Shown here piece after piece: positions 41,034 to 49,643 of a DNA stretch of 64,000 nucleotides (position 1 is its first letter; each line of letters begins with the position of its first letter). The DNA comes from Bacteroidota bacterium (GTDB lineage: Bacteria; Bacteroidota; Bacteroidia; Bacteroidales; Dysgonomonadaceae). The stretch lies in assembly GCA_023437305.1 (NCBI GenBank), contig JAEZGN010000023.1:1-64000 (forward strand). Reading direction: 5' to 3'. Below the pieces are notes generated by a model. That model worked only from the letters and a program-made list of their open reading frames with translations, did no database searches and was not told where the DNA came from. The translations under genes were made by a program, and so were the position numbers.

Positions 41034-43475
41034 TTACCTCACATTTGCAATGCTGATAATATCAGAGAATACCCCTGCTGCCGTGACACTTGCTCCTGCA
41101 CCATATCCTTTTATTATCATCGGATACTCGTTATATCTTTCGGTCGTTATTTGTATGATGTTGTTGCTCCCTTCCAAATCGTAGAATGGATGGTTTTGCC
41201 CAACTTCCTGAAGCCCGACTTCACAGTGTCCGTTCTCGTATTTAGCAACAAATCGCAAATGCTTGTGTTCGTTTTCCAGCTTTTTGCGCCTTTCTTCAAA
41301 CTCGGCATCCTGATCTCTGATCGTAGCCCAAAACTCTTCTATTGTACCGTCAAAATACTCTTGAGGTATGAATAGATTCTTTTTAACTTCTGTTTGTTCT
41401 ACTCGGTAACCAGCCTCGCGGGTTAAGATAACGAGTTTTCGTACAACATCCATACCGCTCAGATCGATACGAGGATCCGGTTCGGAAAAACCGCACTCTT
41501 TAGCCATATAGATTGCCTTGCTGAAAGGTATATCGGCGCTGATTGTATTGAATATATAATTGAGTGTTCCCGAAAGTACAGCTTCTATTTTTACTATTTT
41601 ATCTCCTGAGTTTACAAGAGAGTTCATCGTATTGATTACAGGAAGCCCTGCACCTACATTTGTTTCGAAGAGGAATTTAATATTTCTTTCCCGTGCCGTA
41701 TTCTTTAGTTTTATGTAATTGTCGTAAGCCGAAGATGCAGCTACTTTGTTGGCTGTAACCACAGAAATACTGTGCGAAAGAAGATCTCCGTATATCTGGG
41801 CAACGGTTTCGCTGGCAGTACAGTCTACAAATACAGCGTTGAATATATTCATGTTGAGTATCTCATCTCTCAGAATTTCCGGAGAGCTTGGTATTCCCTT
41901 TTCGTTCAGTTCTTCTTTGTACTTGTTCAGGTTGATCCCTTCACGGCAGAATAAAGCTTTCTTTCCTCGGGCAATACCCACCACATTTAGCTTGAGGCTG
42001 TATTGCTCTATCAGCTTCGGTTGTTGTTGTCTGATTTGTTCAATCAAATTTCCTCCAACCGTGCCAATGCCAACAATAAATAGATTGAGTACCTTGTAGT
42101 CGGACAAGAAAAACGAATCGTGAATAGAGTTTAATGCCTTTCTCAGATATTTGTTTTTTATAACAAAAGATATATTTACCTCCGATGCACCCTGAGCACA
42201 AGCAATAACGCTAATACCGCTCTTCCCTAATGTTTCGAATAGCCGGCCGGCAATTCCCGGAGTATACTTCATATTTTCGCCAACAATAGCTACTGTAGCA
42301 AGGTCTGTCTCCAGTTGTACACGATTGATACTACCTAGTGCTATCTCTTTAGAAAACTCTTCTTCAAGAACATGTACTGCGAGGTCGGCGTCTGCAGTGC
42401 GTACACCAATAGACGTGCTATTCTCGGATGATGCCTGAGATACTAAAAAAACACTAATACCATTATTTGCCAGAGCCCTGAATATTCGGTAGTTTACACC
42501 GATAATACCTACCATTCCGAGTCCAAGAACTGTTATCAGGCATGTATCGGATATAGATGATATACCTTTTATCATCGCCTTTCCTTTCTTTATATCTCCG
42601 TCGTGAGAGATATAAGTTCCGGGAGCTTCGGGCTTAAAAGTATTTTTTATACGAATCGGTATATTCTTGTGATAGACAGGGAAAATCGTTGGCGGATAAA
42701 TTATCTTTGCCCCGAAATTACAAAGTTCTGTTGCTTCGGTAAATGTTAGGTTCTCAATCACATGAGCACCATTGATTACCTTCGGGTCGGCAGACATAAA
42801 ACCGTCCACATCAGACCATATCTCTAATATGTTAGCATCGAGTGCTGAAGCAAATATGGCAGCAGTATAATCTGATCCGCCACGCCCCAGATTGGTGATT
42901 TCTCCTGTTGTTTTGCATGTGGAAATGTATCCTGCAACAAGTACTCTCTTAGATGAATTGTCGAAAGCATCTCTTATCAATTTGCTTGACAATTCGATAT
43001 CGGGTATATGTTTTCCGAACGAAGAATCTGTTTTTATTAATTGTGTGGCATCCAGAAAATCAAGATCGGAGAATGCAACGCTTATTATCAGCGACGACAA
43101 GCGTTCGCCATAGCTCACGATCTTATCCGATGTTTTTGCCGAAAGGTCGTTGATAAGAAATACTCCTTTGAATATATTACTCAGCTCTTCCAATAGTTTA
43201 TTCACATCCGCCTCTAACGAGAGGCGAGCTTCTTCCGAAATATCCAGCTTGCTGACTACAGTAATATGCTGCTCGATAATTTCCCGAAACTCCCGTTCGT
43301 AAGAATAATCACCGGCTGCAGCCAGATTGGAAATGAGCAACAGTTTATCTGTGATTCCTTTAAAAGCAGAGACAACCACAACTATAGGTTCTTCTATTGC
43401 CCCTATTATCTTTTTTACATTCGCTATATTAGTAGCGGAACCTACGGATGTTCCGCCAAACTTCATTACTTTCAT
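41034..43475 (-). CDS. thrA: Bifunctional aspartate kinase / homoserine dehydrogenase
   Basis: This 813-residue fusion covers the first and third steps from aspartate to homoserine. The N-terminal kinase has MKVMKFGGTSVGSA (residues 1-14) and GGSDYTAAIFASAL (about 200). Two ACT-type regulatory blocks (about 310-450) follow, the site where threonine would feed back. The C-terminal dehydrogenase has a Rossmann start VGIGTVGGNLIEQI (about 466-479), NKVAASS and GAGLPVINTMNSLVNSGDKI. A protease gene lies 14 bases upstream on the same strand, so transcription may run into thrA. Confidence 0.97.
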   Translation of the reverse strand: MKVMKFGGTSVGSATNIANVKKIIGAIEEPIVVVVSAFKGITDKLLLISNLAAAGDYSYEREFREIIEQHITVVSKLDISEEARLSLEADVNKLLEELSNIFKGVFLINDLSAKTSDKIVSYGERLSSLIISVAFSDLDFLDATQLIKTDSSFGKHIPDIELSSKLIRDAFDNSSKRVLVAGYISTCKTTGEITNLGRGGSDYTAAIFASALDANILEIWSDVDGFMSADPKVINGAHVIENLTFTEATELCNFGAKIIYPPTIFPVYHKNIPIRIKNTFKPEAPGTYISHDGDIKKGKAMIKGISSISDTCLITVLGLGMVGIIGVNYRIFRALANNGISVFLVSQASSENSTSIGVRTADADLAVHVLEEEFSKEIALGSINRVQLETDLATVAIVGENMKYTPGIAGRLFETLGKSGISVIACAQGASEVNISFVIKNKYLRKALNSIHDSFFLSDYKVLNLFIVGIGTVGGNLIEQIRQQQPKLIEQYSLKLNVVGIARGKKALFCREGINLNKYKEELNEKGIPSSPEILRDEILNMNIFNAVFVDCTASETVAQIYGDLLSHSISVVTANKVAASSAYDNYIKLKNTARERNIKFLFETNVGAGLPVINTMNSLVNSGDKIVKIEAVLSGTLNYIFNTISADIPFSKAIYMAKECGFSEPDPRIDLSGMDVVRKLVILTREAGYRVEQTEVKKNLFIPQEYFDGTIEEFWATIRDQDAEFEERRKKLENEHKHLRFVAKYENGHCEVGLQEVGQNHPFYDLEGSNNIIQITTERYNEYPMIIKGYGAGASVTAAGVFSDIISIANVR

Positions 43476-43489
43476 TCGCTATTATGGTC

Positions 43490-45019
43490 TTATTTACTTT
43501 TGTTTAGAGTAGAGAACTTATCTTGGTCTATTATAATTCGTTGAAGATGTTCATTATGGCTAAGTTTAGGAACTCTAATGGCTCCTTGGCTCGACTTCAC
43601 AGTTTTTGCTGTTTTCTTCACTCGAGAAGTTCCCGTTGTTATTTGTGCAATTGCCTCGGCAAGTAATGGCTCCGAAGTATCTCCCAATTCAGTAAGTCCA
43701 CCTAGCCACTCTGATAGAAGAGGACACTTAACAGGAGTACCATCTTCATTGGTTGCATTCACCATTGCATATCCTTCCTCCCATTCAGAAACTTCGGAAT
43801 CGGGTGTTAGACCATTAATATAATCACCTTTCCCATTTGCATCCGTAAGTCTGGAAATAAGAGGTTGCAATTGCCATTTAATTCTCGAATTATCTGATTT
43901 CACGGTCATGGATGCTTTATCTTTCCCTACAGTTGTTTTTCCAATTTGGAAGACTGTCATATAAGGTTTTAGGCCATGTATAACCAGTTCGCTGGCTGAA
44001 GCCGTATATTCAGTAGCAATCACGTATAGACGGCTAAGGCTCAGTTGCGGGATAGATGTGTTCGTACCATATACTTTATCCAGAAAATACTCATTAAGGG
44101 CATCATTACCATATTTTTTTACTATAGAGTCTTGGAAATGAGTGTTGTATTTTTCTTTTGCAAATATATTACTGGTTTTTCTATTTGGAACTAAAGCACT
44201 GGCTAGATCCATAGCAGAGGTAAGATATCCTCCGGGATTGTAGCGAAGATCAAGCACAAAGTCTGTTATTCCTTGACTGTTTAATGATCGAATGCTTTCA
44301 ATTAGCTCGATGTCATATTCATAGTTATTTTCGTCACTTTCATCAGCACTTCTTTCAAATCCGTTATACATCAAATATCCTATTTTAGTTCCGGGTATAA
44401 CTTTGCTTATGAATATTGGTGACTTTTTAGACTCTGCTGCCTGAAATGTTTCCAGCTTTACTTTTTCCCCTTTATTATTATATATTCCGAGGGAAAGCGA
44501 TGAGTTATTTTTGAGAATAGTTGAATAATTATTGTAATTTATATCTGTATTATTCACATTGTATATTACCTGACCTCTTCTCAACCCTTTTTTATATGCA
44601 TCGGAATCTTCGTAAACATATACTATAAAGAAACCTAATAAAGAACTAATCCCTGATTGATTAATAGGAAAATAACTCATCGGTACATATTCAAATCCTA
44701 GGTTTGCATCAGCATATAATGCCTTTGTTTTTTTAGAAGTGTCTTCTTCTATCCAAGAAAAACGGTCACCGTCAACCTTTCCATAATTATAGAGTATGCC
44801 ATAAAAGAATTTTTCAGGATCTTGTGTGTAGTCGGGTGATGAAGGCAAGTTTGTATTCCATAGGTACAAACTTTTCATCTTGTTGTAAGCCCACTGGTTT
44901 GTGAGTTCGTTGTCGGTTAATTCTTTGGGAGGAGTAATCGGATCTTCCTCTTCCTTATCTCTACATGCATTGAAGGATAATAGAATTATTGCTAATAAAA
45001 ATATGCTTTTTGCTTTCAT
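43490..45019 (-). CDS. S41 (C-terminal processing type) peptidase lipoprotein with PDZ domain
   Basis: This is a 509-residue lipoprotein (Cys19 in LLSFNAC, then RDKEEEDP, an acidic surface-export-type tail). A PDZ-like segment lies around residues 95-185 (YEDSDAYKKGLRRGQVIYNVN). The S41 catalytic domain follows: DLRYNPGGYL, TEYTASASELVIHGL with the catalytic Ser, and KTTVGKDKA with the catalytic Lys. ATG 45017-45019 is preferred over a TTG three codons upstream. The final ~40 residues are basic. Substrate unknown. Confidence 0.9.
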   Translation of the reverse strand: MKAKSIFLLAIILLSFNACRDKEEEDPITPPKELTDNELTNQWAYNKMKSLYLWNTNLPSSPDYTQDPEKFFYGILYNYGKVDGDRFSWIEEDTSKKTKALYADANLGFEYVPMSYFPINQSGISSLLGFFIVYVYEDSDAYKKGLRRGQVIYNVNNTDINYNNYSTILKNNSSLSLGIYNNKGEKVKLETFQAAESKKSPIFISKVIPGTKIGYLMYNGFERSADESDENNYEYDIELIESIRSLNSQGITDFVLDLRYNPGGYLTSAMDLASALVPNRKTSNIFAKEKYNTHFQDSIVKKYGNDALNEYFLDKVYGTNTSIPQLSLSRLYVIATEYTASASELVIHGLKPYMTVFQIGKTTVGKDKASMTVKSDNSRIKWQLQPLISRLTDANGKGDYINGLTPDSEVSEWEEGYAMVNATNEDGTPVKCPLLSEWLGGLTELGDTSEPLLAEAIAQITTGTSRVKKTAKTVKSSQGAIRVPKLSHNEHLQRIIIDQDKFSTLNKSK

Positions 45020-45099
45020 AAATGACAAAATAGTTAGCCTTGGGTGGATTTTTGTCCTCGAAAGGCAGAATTTTACAAATGTATGTATTTAATGGTTTC

Positions 45100-45708
45100 T
45101 TACAAAATTAATTCACCTTTCCCCTGACGAATTATTTCCGGCTCATCGCTTGTGCAATCTACGACTGTGGAGCCTTCTATCCCCCCAAATCCGCCATCGA
45201 TAACGATATCTATCTTGTCTTGATATTTCTCGTAGATGAGTTCGGGGTCGGTCGTGTATTCAACTACTTCATCTTCGTCTTTCACCGAAGTGGTAAGTAT
45301 AGGGTTTCCTAGGTTGCGGACAAGTTCTCTTATTATGTTGTTATCAGGAATACGTATCCCCACCGTTTTTTTGTTTTTATATATCTTAGGTAGAGATGAT
45401 GTTGTGTTAAGTATAAACGTAAAAGGACCCGGTAAATTTTTCTTCATCAGTTTAAATACTGCATTATCTACTTTTGCATATTCGCTGATGTTGCTTAAAT
45501 CATAGCAGATGATGGAAAGATTGCTCTTTGCCGGATTTATATCCTTCATCTTGCATATCTCCTCCACCGCGCGTACATTGAGCGCATCACAGCCGATAGC
45601 ATAAACTGTGTCGGTAGGATATATAATTAGTCCGCCATCTTGCAAAACGGATACAACCCTGTCAATTTCTTTCTGATTGGGGTTTTGTTCGTATAATTTT
45701 ATAAGCAT
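45100..45708 (-). CDS. tsaC: L-threonylcarbamoyladenylate synthase (Sua5/YrdC/TsaC family)
   Basis: TsaC makes the activated threonylcarbamoyl-AMP used for t6A37 in tRNA. The 202-residue protein has only the YrdC domain, without the Sua5 extension. Motifs: GGLIIYPTDTVYAIGCDA (residues about 29-46), KMKDINPAKSNLSIICYDLSNI, PGPFTFIL (about 93-100) and GIRIPDNNII. An S-x-V-x-D motif is near the end (GSTVVDC). It works with tsaE at 33.2 kb, and presumably with tsaB/tsaD elsewhere. Confidence 0.93.
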   Translation of the reverse strand: MLIKLYEQNPNQKEIDRVVSVLQDGGLIIYPTDTVYAIGCDALNVRAVEEICKMKDINPAKSNLSIICYDLSNISEYAKVDNAVFKLMKKNLPGPFTFILNTTSSLPKIYKNKKTVGIRIPDNNIIRELVRNLGNPILTTSVKDEDEVVEYTTDPELIYEKYQDKIDIVIDGGFGGIEGSTVVDCTSDEPEIIRQGKGELIL

Positions 45709-45756
45709 GTCATCCTTTATATTTTTTTATTAAAATCAAAAGTAATGATTAATATG

Positions 45757-45798
45757 AAACGAGCGGCTCATAAATAATTATTTATGAGCCGCTCGTTT
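45757..45798. terminator. Long perfect hairpin after fabI
   Basis: AAACGAGCGGCTCATAAATAATTATTTATGAGCCGCTCGTTT is a perfect palindrome of 42 bp. It lies between fabI and tsaC, both on the minus strand. It probably terminates fabI, though the T-tail is mixed. Confidence 0.75.
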
Positions 45799-45817
45799 AT
45801 TTTATTGTTTTATCTGC

Positions 45818-46636
45818 TTATTTCTTCTCGATATAATCTTCAACAATTGCCTGAGTTAGACCCATATTAGAAAATCCTCCGTCGTGGAACAAGTTTTGCA
45901 TCGTTACCATACGCGTCAAATCAGAGAACATGACAATACAGTAGTCGGCACAAGATTCTGCACTGGCATTTCCAAGAGGAGACATTTTTTCTGCAAAGTC
46001 GAAAAATGCATCCATTCCGCCAATACCTTGTCCGGCAGTAGTTAAAGTAGGCGATTGTGAAATTGTATTCACACGTACTTTCTTATCACGGCCATATATA
46101 TAACCAAAGCTGCGACCGAATGACTCAAGCAATGCTTTTGCATCTGCCATATCGTTGTATCCGGTAAATGTACGCTGTGCAGCAATGTGAGTAAGAGCTA
46201 CAACGGAACCACCTTCTGCAATTGCATCCAGTTTTTTCGCTACCTGCATCATTTTGTGGAAAGAGACAGCAGATATATCTAATGTTTTATTTAACAATCC
46301 ATAATCAAGGTCATCATATTGTCTTCCTTTGCGAAGATTAGGTGACATCCCGATTGAGTGAAGAACGAAGTCTATTTTTCCACCAAGAGCTTCCATCGAT
46401 TGTACGAACACTTGCTCTAAGTCTTCAATCAATGTAGCATCAGCAGCGATGATTTTGGCATTTAGTTTTTCACCCAATGCATTTGTTTCTCCCATTCTTA
46501 CTGCTACGGGTGTATTTGAAAGTGTAATAGTTGCACCTTGTTCTACAGCTTTTTCAGCTACTTTCCAAGCAATAGACTTGTCGTTTAATGCGCCGAAGAC
46601 AATTCCTCTTTTGCCTTTTAATAAATTGTTACTCAT
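45818..46636 (-). CDS. fabI: Enoyl-[acyl-carrier-protein] reductase, NADH
   Basis: FabI catalyses the last reduction of each fatty-acid elongation cycle. This 272-residue short-chain-dehydrogenase-like protein starts LKGKRGIVFGALNDKSIAWKVA (residues about 5-26). It contains HSIGMSPNLRKGRQYDD and the catalytic Tyr/Lys pair in TGYNDMADAKALLESFG (Y-x6-K). TISQSPTLTTAGQGIGG and HDGGFSNMGL follow. It is the usual triclosan-target family. No other fab gene is in the window. Confidence 0.95.
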   Translation of the reverse strand: MSNNLLKGKRGIVFGALNDKSIAWKVAEKAVEQGATITLSNTPVAVRMGETNALGEKLNAKIIAADATLIEDLEQVFVQSMEALGGKIDFVLHSIGMSPNLRKGRQYDDLDYGLLNKTLDISAVSFHKMMQVAKKLDAIAEGGSVVALTHIAAQRTFTGYNDMADAKALLESFGRSFGYIYGRDKKVRVNTISQSPTLTTAGQGIGGMDAFFDFAEKMSPLGNASAESCADYCIVMFSDLTRMVTMQNLFHDGGFSNMGLTQAIVEDYIEKK

Positions 46637-46774
46637 GTTTATATCTATTTATTGATTATTAGCTACTTATAAAAATACGACGATAGCTTATAATAGTTTA
46701 TCGCACAAAAATAGTAAAAATGTGCAATAATGAGATGCTATTTCATTTATTTTGTTTGATTATTTATCGTATCA

Positions 46775-47455
46775 TCACAATTTATAGCCTAATGTAAGGG
46801 TTGCATTACGATTGCGATACTTCATTCCATCATAGGCTGCAACGTTAAGCAATCCGTGCTCATATCCTAAACCTACGACGATTTTTCCAAATTCAGCACT
46901 TACATTCAATCCCAAGCCCAAATCAAACCTTTTCAGCTGTTCGATAGCGTCTTTGGCATTTCCAAAGGTATCAAATTCTCGTTCGGTACTACCATCACCA
47001 AATACAGCTTTGTGTAATTTCTTTTTCGTTTTTCCACCTATTCCATATGCCATGTAAGGTCCTGCTCCTATAACAATACCAAAGTTTTCGGAAACATTTA
47101 CTTTATATGCAGCATATAAAGGCATTTGTATATATAGCTCATTGAAAGTATGAGTTGTTCCTCTACCATCACCACCAATCGTTCTTCCTGCATCGAAATC
47201 GTCTATTTTAGACCCTTTGGCTGTGAAAGACAAGCCTGACTGGATCAACCACTCTTGGGTGAGAGTATAATCTACTGTTGCTCCCACTTGGTATCCTATC
47301 TTTAATTTGGGATCAGCGTCTTTATTATCAATAGTAGCGTTAGACATATTAACCCCGGCCTTTATTCCGAATGTAAAAGGAGTTGTTTGTGCCAAGACAT
47401 TTAAACCTGATAATAGAACCAATGTAAAGAAAAATAGCCTGTAATGTACTTTCAT
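46775..47455 (-). CDS. Outer membrane beta-barrel protein (porin-family, OMP_b-brl_2 type)
   Basis: This 226-residue protein has a signal peptide ending at VLAQ. It shows amphipathic strands typical of PorT/OmpX-like Bacteroidetes barrels: GIKAGVNMSNATI (residues about 30-42), IGYQVGATVDY, LYIQMPLYAAYKV, and a C-terminal strand NATLTLGYKL. Functions of this family are diverse and mostly unknown. It appears to be a single-gene transcript. Confidence 0.87.
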   Translation of the reverse strand: MKVHYRLFFFTLVLLSGLNVLAQTTPFTFGIKAGVNMSNATIDNKDADPKLKIGYQVGATVDYTLTQEWLIQSGLSFTAKGSKIDDFDAGRTIGGDGRGTTHTFNELYIQMPLYAAYKVNVSENFGIVIGAGPYMAYGIGGKTKKKLHKAVFGDGSTEREFDTFGNAKDAIEQLKRFDLGLGLNVSAEFGKIVVGLGYEHGLLNVAAYDGMKYRNRNATLTLGYKL

Positions 47456-47580
47456 AATCTGATGTTAGTTAAGTGAAATATTTAATTTAAAATGTTTTGC
47501 ATTCGATTCAATAAATTATCCAAGTCGATTTCTATAAAGTCTGAAACTTCTGTTTCCCGGTAAATAATTCTATGTCGTTC

Positions 47581-49392
47581 TTAATACAATCTTTTCAATA
47601 GATCTTCTCTTTTCAATCTCTTTAATTCTTTTATGATTTGCGGACGGTAACCTTTATCATACCAAAAGAAGAATTGGCGTTGTGCCAATTTTTGCTCTTT
47701 TGTCCGTGCCGTATATACTTTTTCCAGCGTATATGGGTGATAGCCTGTATAGTATATCTCTGTAGCCACGGTCATAGGGGATGGGGTGAAATCTTGTATC
47801 TGTTCTAGCTTGAATCCCAAAGGTTTGGTAGCAACGGCCAACTCAGCCATGTCTATCTCTGTACACCCGGGATGTGAAGATATAAAATAGGGGATAAGCT
47901 GTTGTTTGAGTCCCGACTCTTTATTTATTTTCTCAAATATTTTCTGAAAAGTGTAAAACTGCTCAAAGCTCGGCTTGCGCATATAGCTGAGCACTTTATC
48001 GGATGTATGTTCCGGAGCAACTTTAAGACGTCCTGATACGTGATTTATAATCAGTTCTTTGGTGTACTCTTCAGATATCTTATTCAGTTTGTCGTCTTCA
48101 TTCCGATGCAGTAACATATCGTAACGTACCCCGCTACCAATAAATGATTTCTTTATCTTAGGTATTTTATCTACAGCCTTGTATATTTCCAAGAGGTGGG
48201 AATGGTCTACATTCAAATTCTTACATATCTTGGGATGAATACATGATGGGCGTTTACATTTTACACAGATGTTTTCATCTTTACCTTTCATCTTATACAT
48301 GTTTGCAGAAGGGCCTCCAAGGTCACTTAGGTAGCCTTTAAAATCGGGCATGTCTGTTATTTCCTTTACCTCTTTGAGTATAGATTCTTTAGATCGTGAA
48401 GCGATAAATTTACCCTGATGGGCTGATATGGTGCAAAATGCACAGCCTCCAAAACATCCACGGTGCATATTGACCGAGAATTTTATCATCTCGAAAGCCG
48501 GAATTGTCTTTCCCTTGTATTTGGGATGGGGAAGGCGTGTATATGGCAGATCGAACGATGCGTCCACCTCTTTTTCCGACATAGGAGGGTAGGGTGGGTT
48601 GATAATGACAGACTGCTCACCACATTTTTGAATGATGCGGGAAGCATTTATCATATTCGATTGTTCTTCTACAACCTTGAAGTTCTTTGCTTGATTAAGT
48701 TTTTCTGACAAGCATTCTTCGTGTGAAAAAAGATAGATATCCTTTTCCTTTCCATTCGGCGTTTTATCCGAGAGATAGGCGGTTTGAGGAATATCTTTTA
48801 GGTCTTTTATCGACTTGCCGCTCTTTAGTTCTCCTATTATAGCTCTCAGAGGTAGTTCTCCCATTCCATATACCAACAGGTCGGCTCTCGAATCTACCAA
48901 TATTGACTTATGAAGTTTATCGTCCCAATAGTCATAATGTGTTACGCGGCGCAGTGATGCTTCTATCCCTCCTAGAAGGACAGGGGTATCGGGGAAAATT
49001 TCTTTTAGAATATTTGTGTATACAATCGAAGGTCTATCTGGTCGCATGTCTGCTCTGCCATCGGGTGTATAAGCATCATCAGACCGTAGTCGTTTGTTTG
49101 CAGTATAATGATTGATCATCGAGTCCATTGCTCCGGCTGTTACTCCGAAGAAAAGGCGAGGCTTACCCAATTTTTTAAAATCACGCAAATCGTCCCGCCA
49201 GTTAGGTTGGGGTACGATTGCTACTTTCAGTCCTTCGGCTTCGAGAATACGACCGATCACAGCAGCGCCAAAAGAGGGGTGATCTATATATGCATCTCCT
49301 GAGAAAAGGATAACGTCAAGTTCATCCCATCCTCTGAGGTCAATCTCTTTTTTTGTTGTAGGCAACCAGTCAGTAAGACGATATTCTTTCAT
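47581..49392 (-). CDS. YgiQ family radical SAM protein
   Basis: This roughly 604-residue protein is of the YgiQ family. An N-terminal half precedes the radical SAM core, which has CxxxCxxC in MHRGCFGGCAFCTISAHQGK (residues about 313-332). A second Cys cluster follows in CVKCKRPSCIHPKICKNL (about 371-388), consistent with an extra metal site. SDLGGPSANMYKM is also family-typical. The reaction is unknown. ATG 49390-49392 is chosen because MKEYRLTDWLPTTKKE matches family starts. Confidence 0.93.
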   Translation of the reverse strand: MKEYRLTDWLPTTKKEIDLRGWDELDVILFSGDAYIDHPSFGAAVIGRILEAEGLKVAIVPQPNWRDDLRDFKKLGKPRLFFGVTAGAMDSMINHYTANKRLRSDDAYTPDGRADMRPDRPSIVYTNILKEIFPDTPVLLGGIEASLRRVTHYDYWDDKLHKSILVDSRADLLVYGMGELPLRAIIGELKSGKSIKDLKDIPQTAYLSDKTPNGKEKDIYLFSHEECLSEKLNQAKNFKVVEEQSNMINASRIIQKCGEQSVIINPPYPPMSEKEVDASFDLPYTRLPHPKYKGKTIPAFEMIKFSVNMHRGCFGGCAFCTISAHQGKFIASRSKESILKEVKEITDMPDFKGYLSDLGGPSANMYKMKGKDENICVKCKRPSCIHPKICKNLNVDHSHLLEIYKAVDKIPKIKKSFIGSGVRYDMLLHRNEDDKLNKISEEYTKELIINHVSGRLKVAPEHTSDKVLSYMRKPSFEQFYTFQKIFEKINKESGLKQQLIPYFISSHPGCTEIDMAELAVATKPLGFKLEQIQDFTPSPMTVATEIYYTGYHPYTLEKVYTARTKEQKLAQRQFFFWYDKGYRPQIIKELKRLKREDLLKRLY

Positions 49393-49616
49393 AATCAGAT
49401 ACAAAGGTATTGTTTTTTTGTAGTTGAGGTGTTTTTAAGAATGATTCTTAACATTTTATTTATTCATCTTTATATCCCAGATAGCTTTATTTTCATTTTC
49501 TTGAAGAAAGGGAAATTGTCATCAAAAAACACGATTGTTTGAGGCTTTATTATACATAGCGTTGTTCTCAATAAATGAAACTTAGTATTTTAACGTTATC
49601 TATTTATTAAACATTA

Positions 49617-49624
49617 TATCTTTG
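49617..49624 (+). promoter_or_regulatory. -7 promoter box of tamL
   Basis: TATCTTTG matches the -7 consensus. It would put transcription start at about 49631, after the ATG at 49629, which favours ATG 49644 as the true start. Confidence 0.55.
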
Positions 49625-49643
49625 TTGTATGTTAATATTTGTA

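Noticed and set aside
41034..43475. Threonine attenuator or riboswitch in front of thrA
   Set aside because: thrA is 14 bases behind the protease gene, with no leader, and no Thr-rich leader peptide or lysine/threonine riboswitch fold was found.
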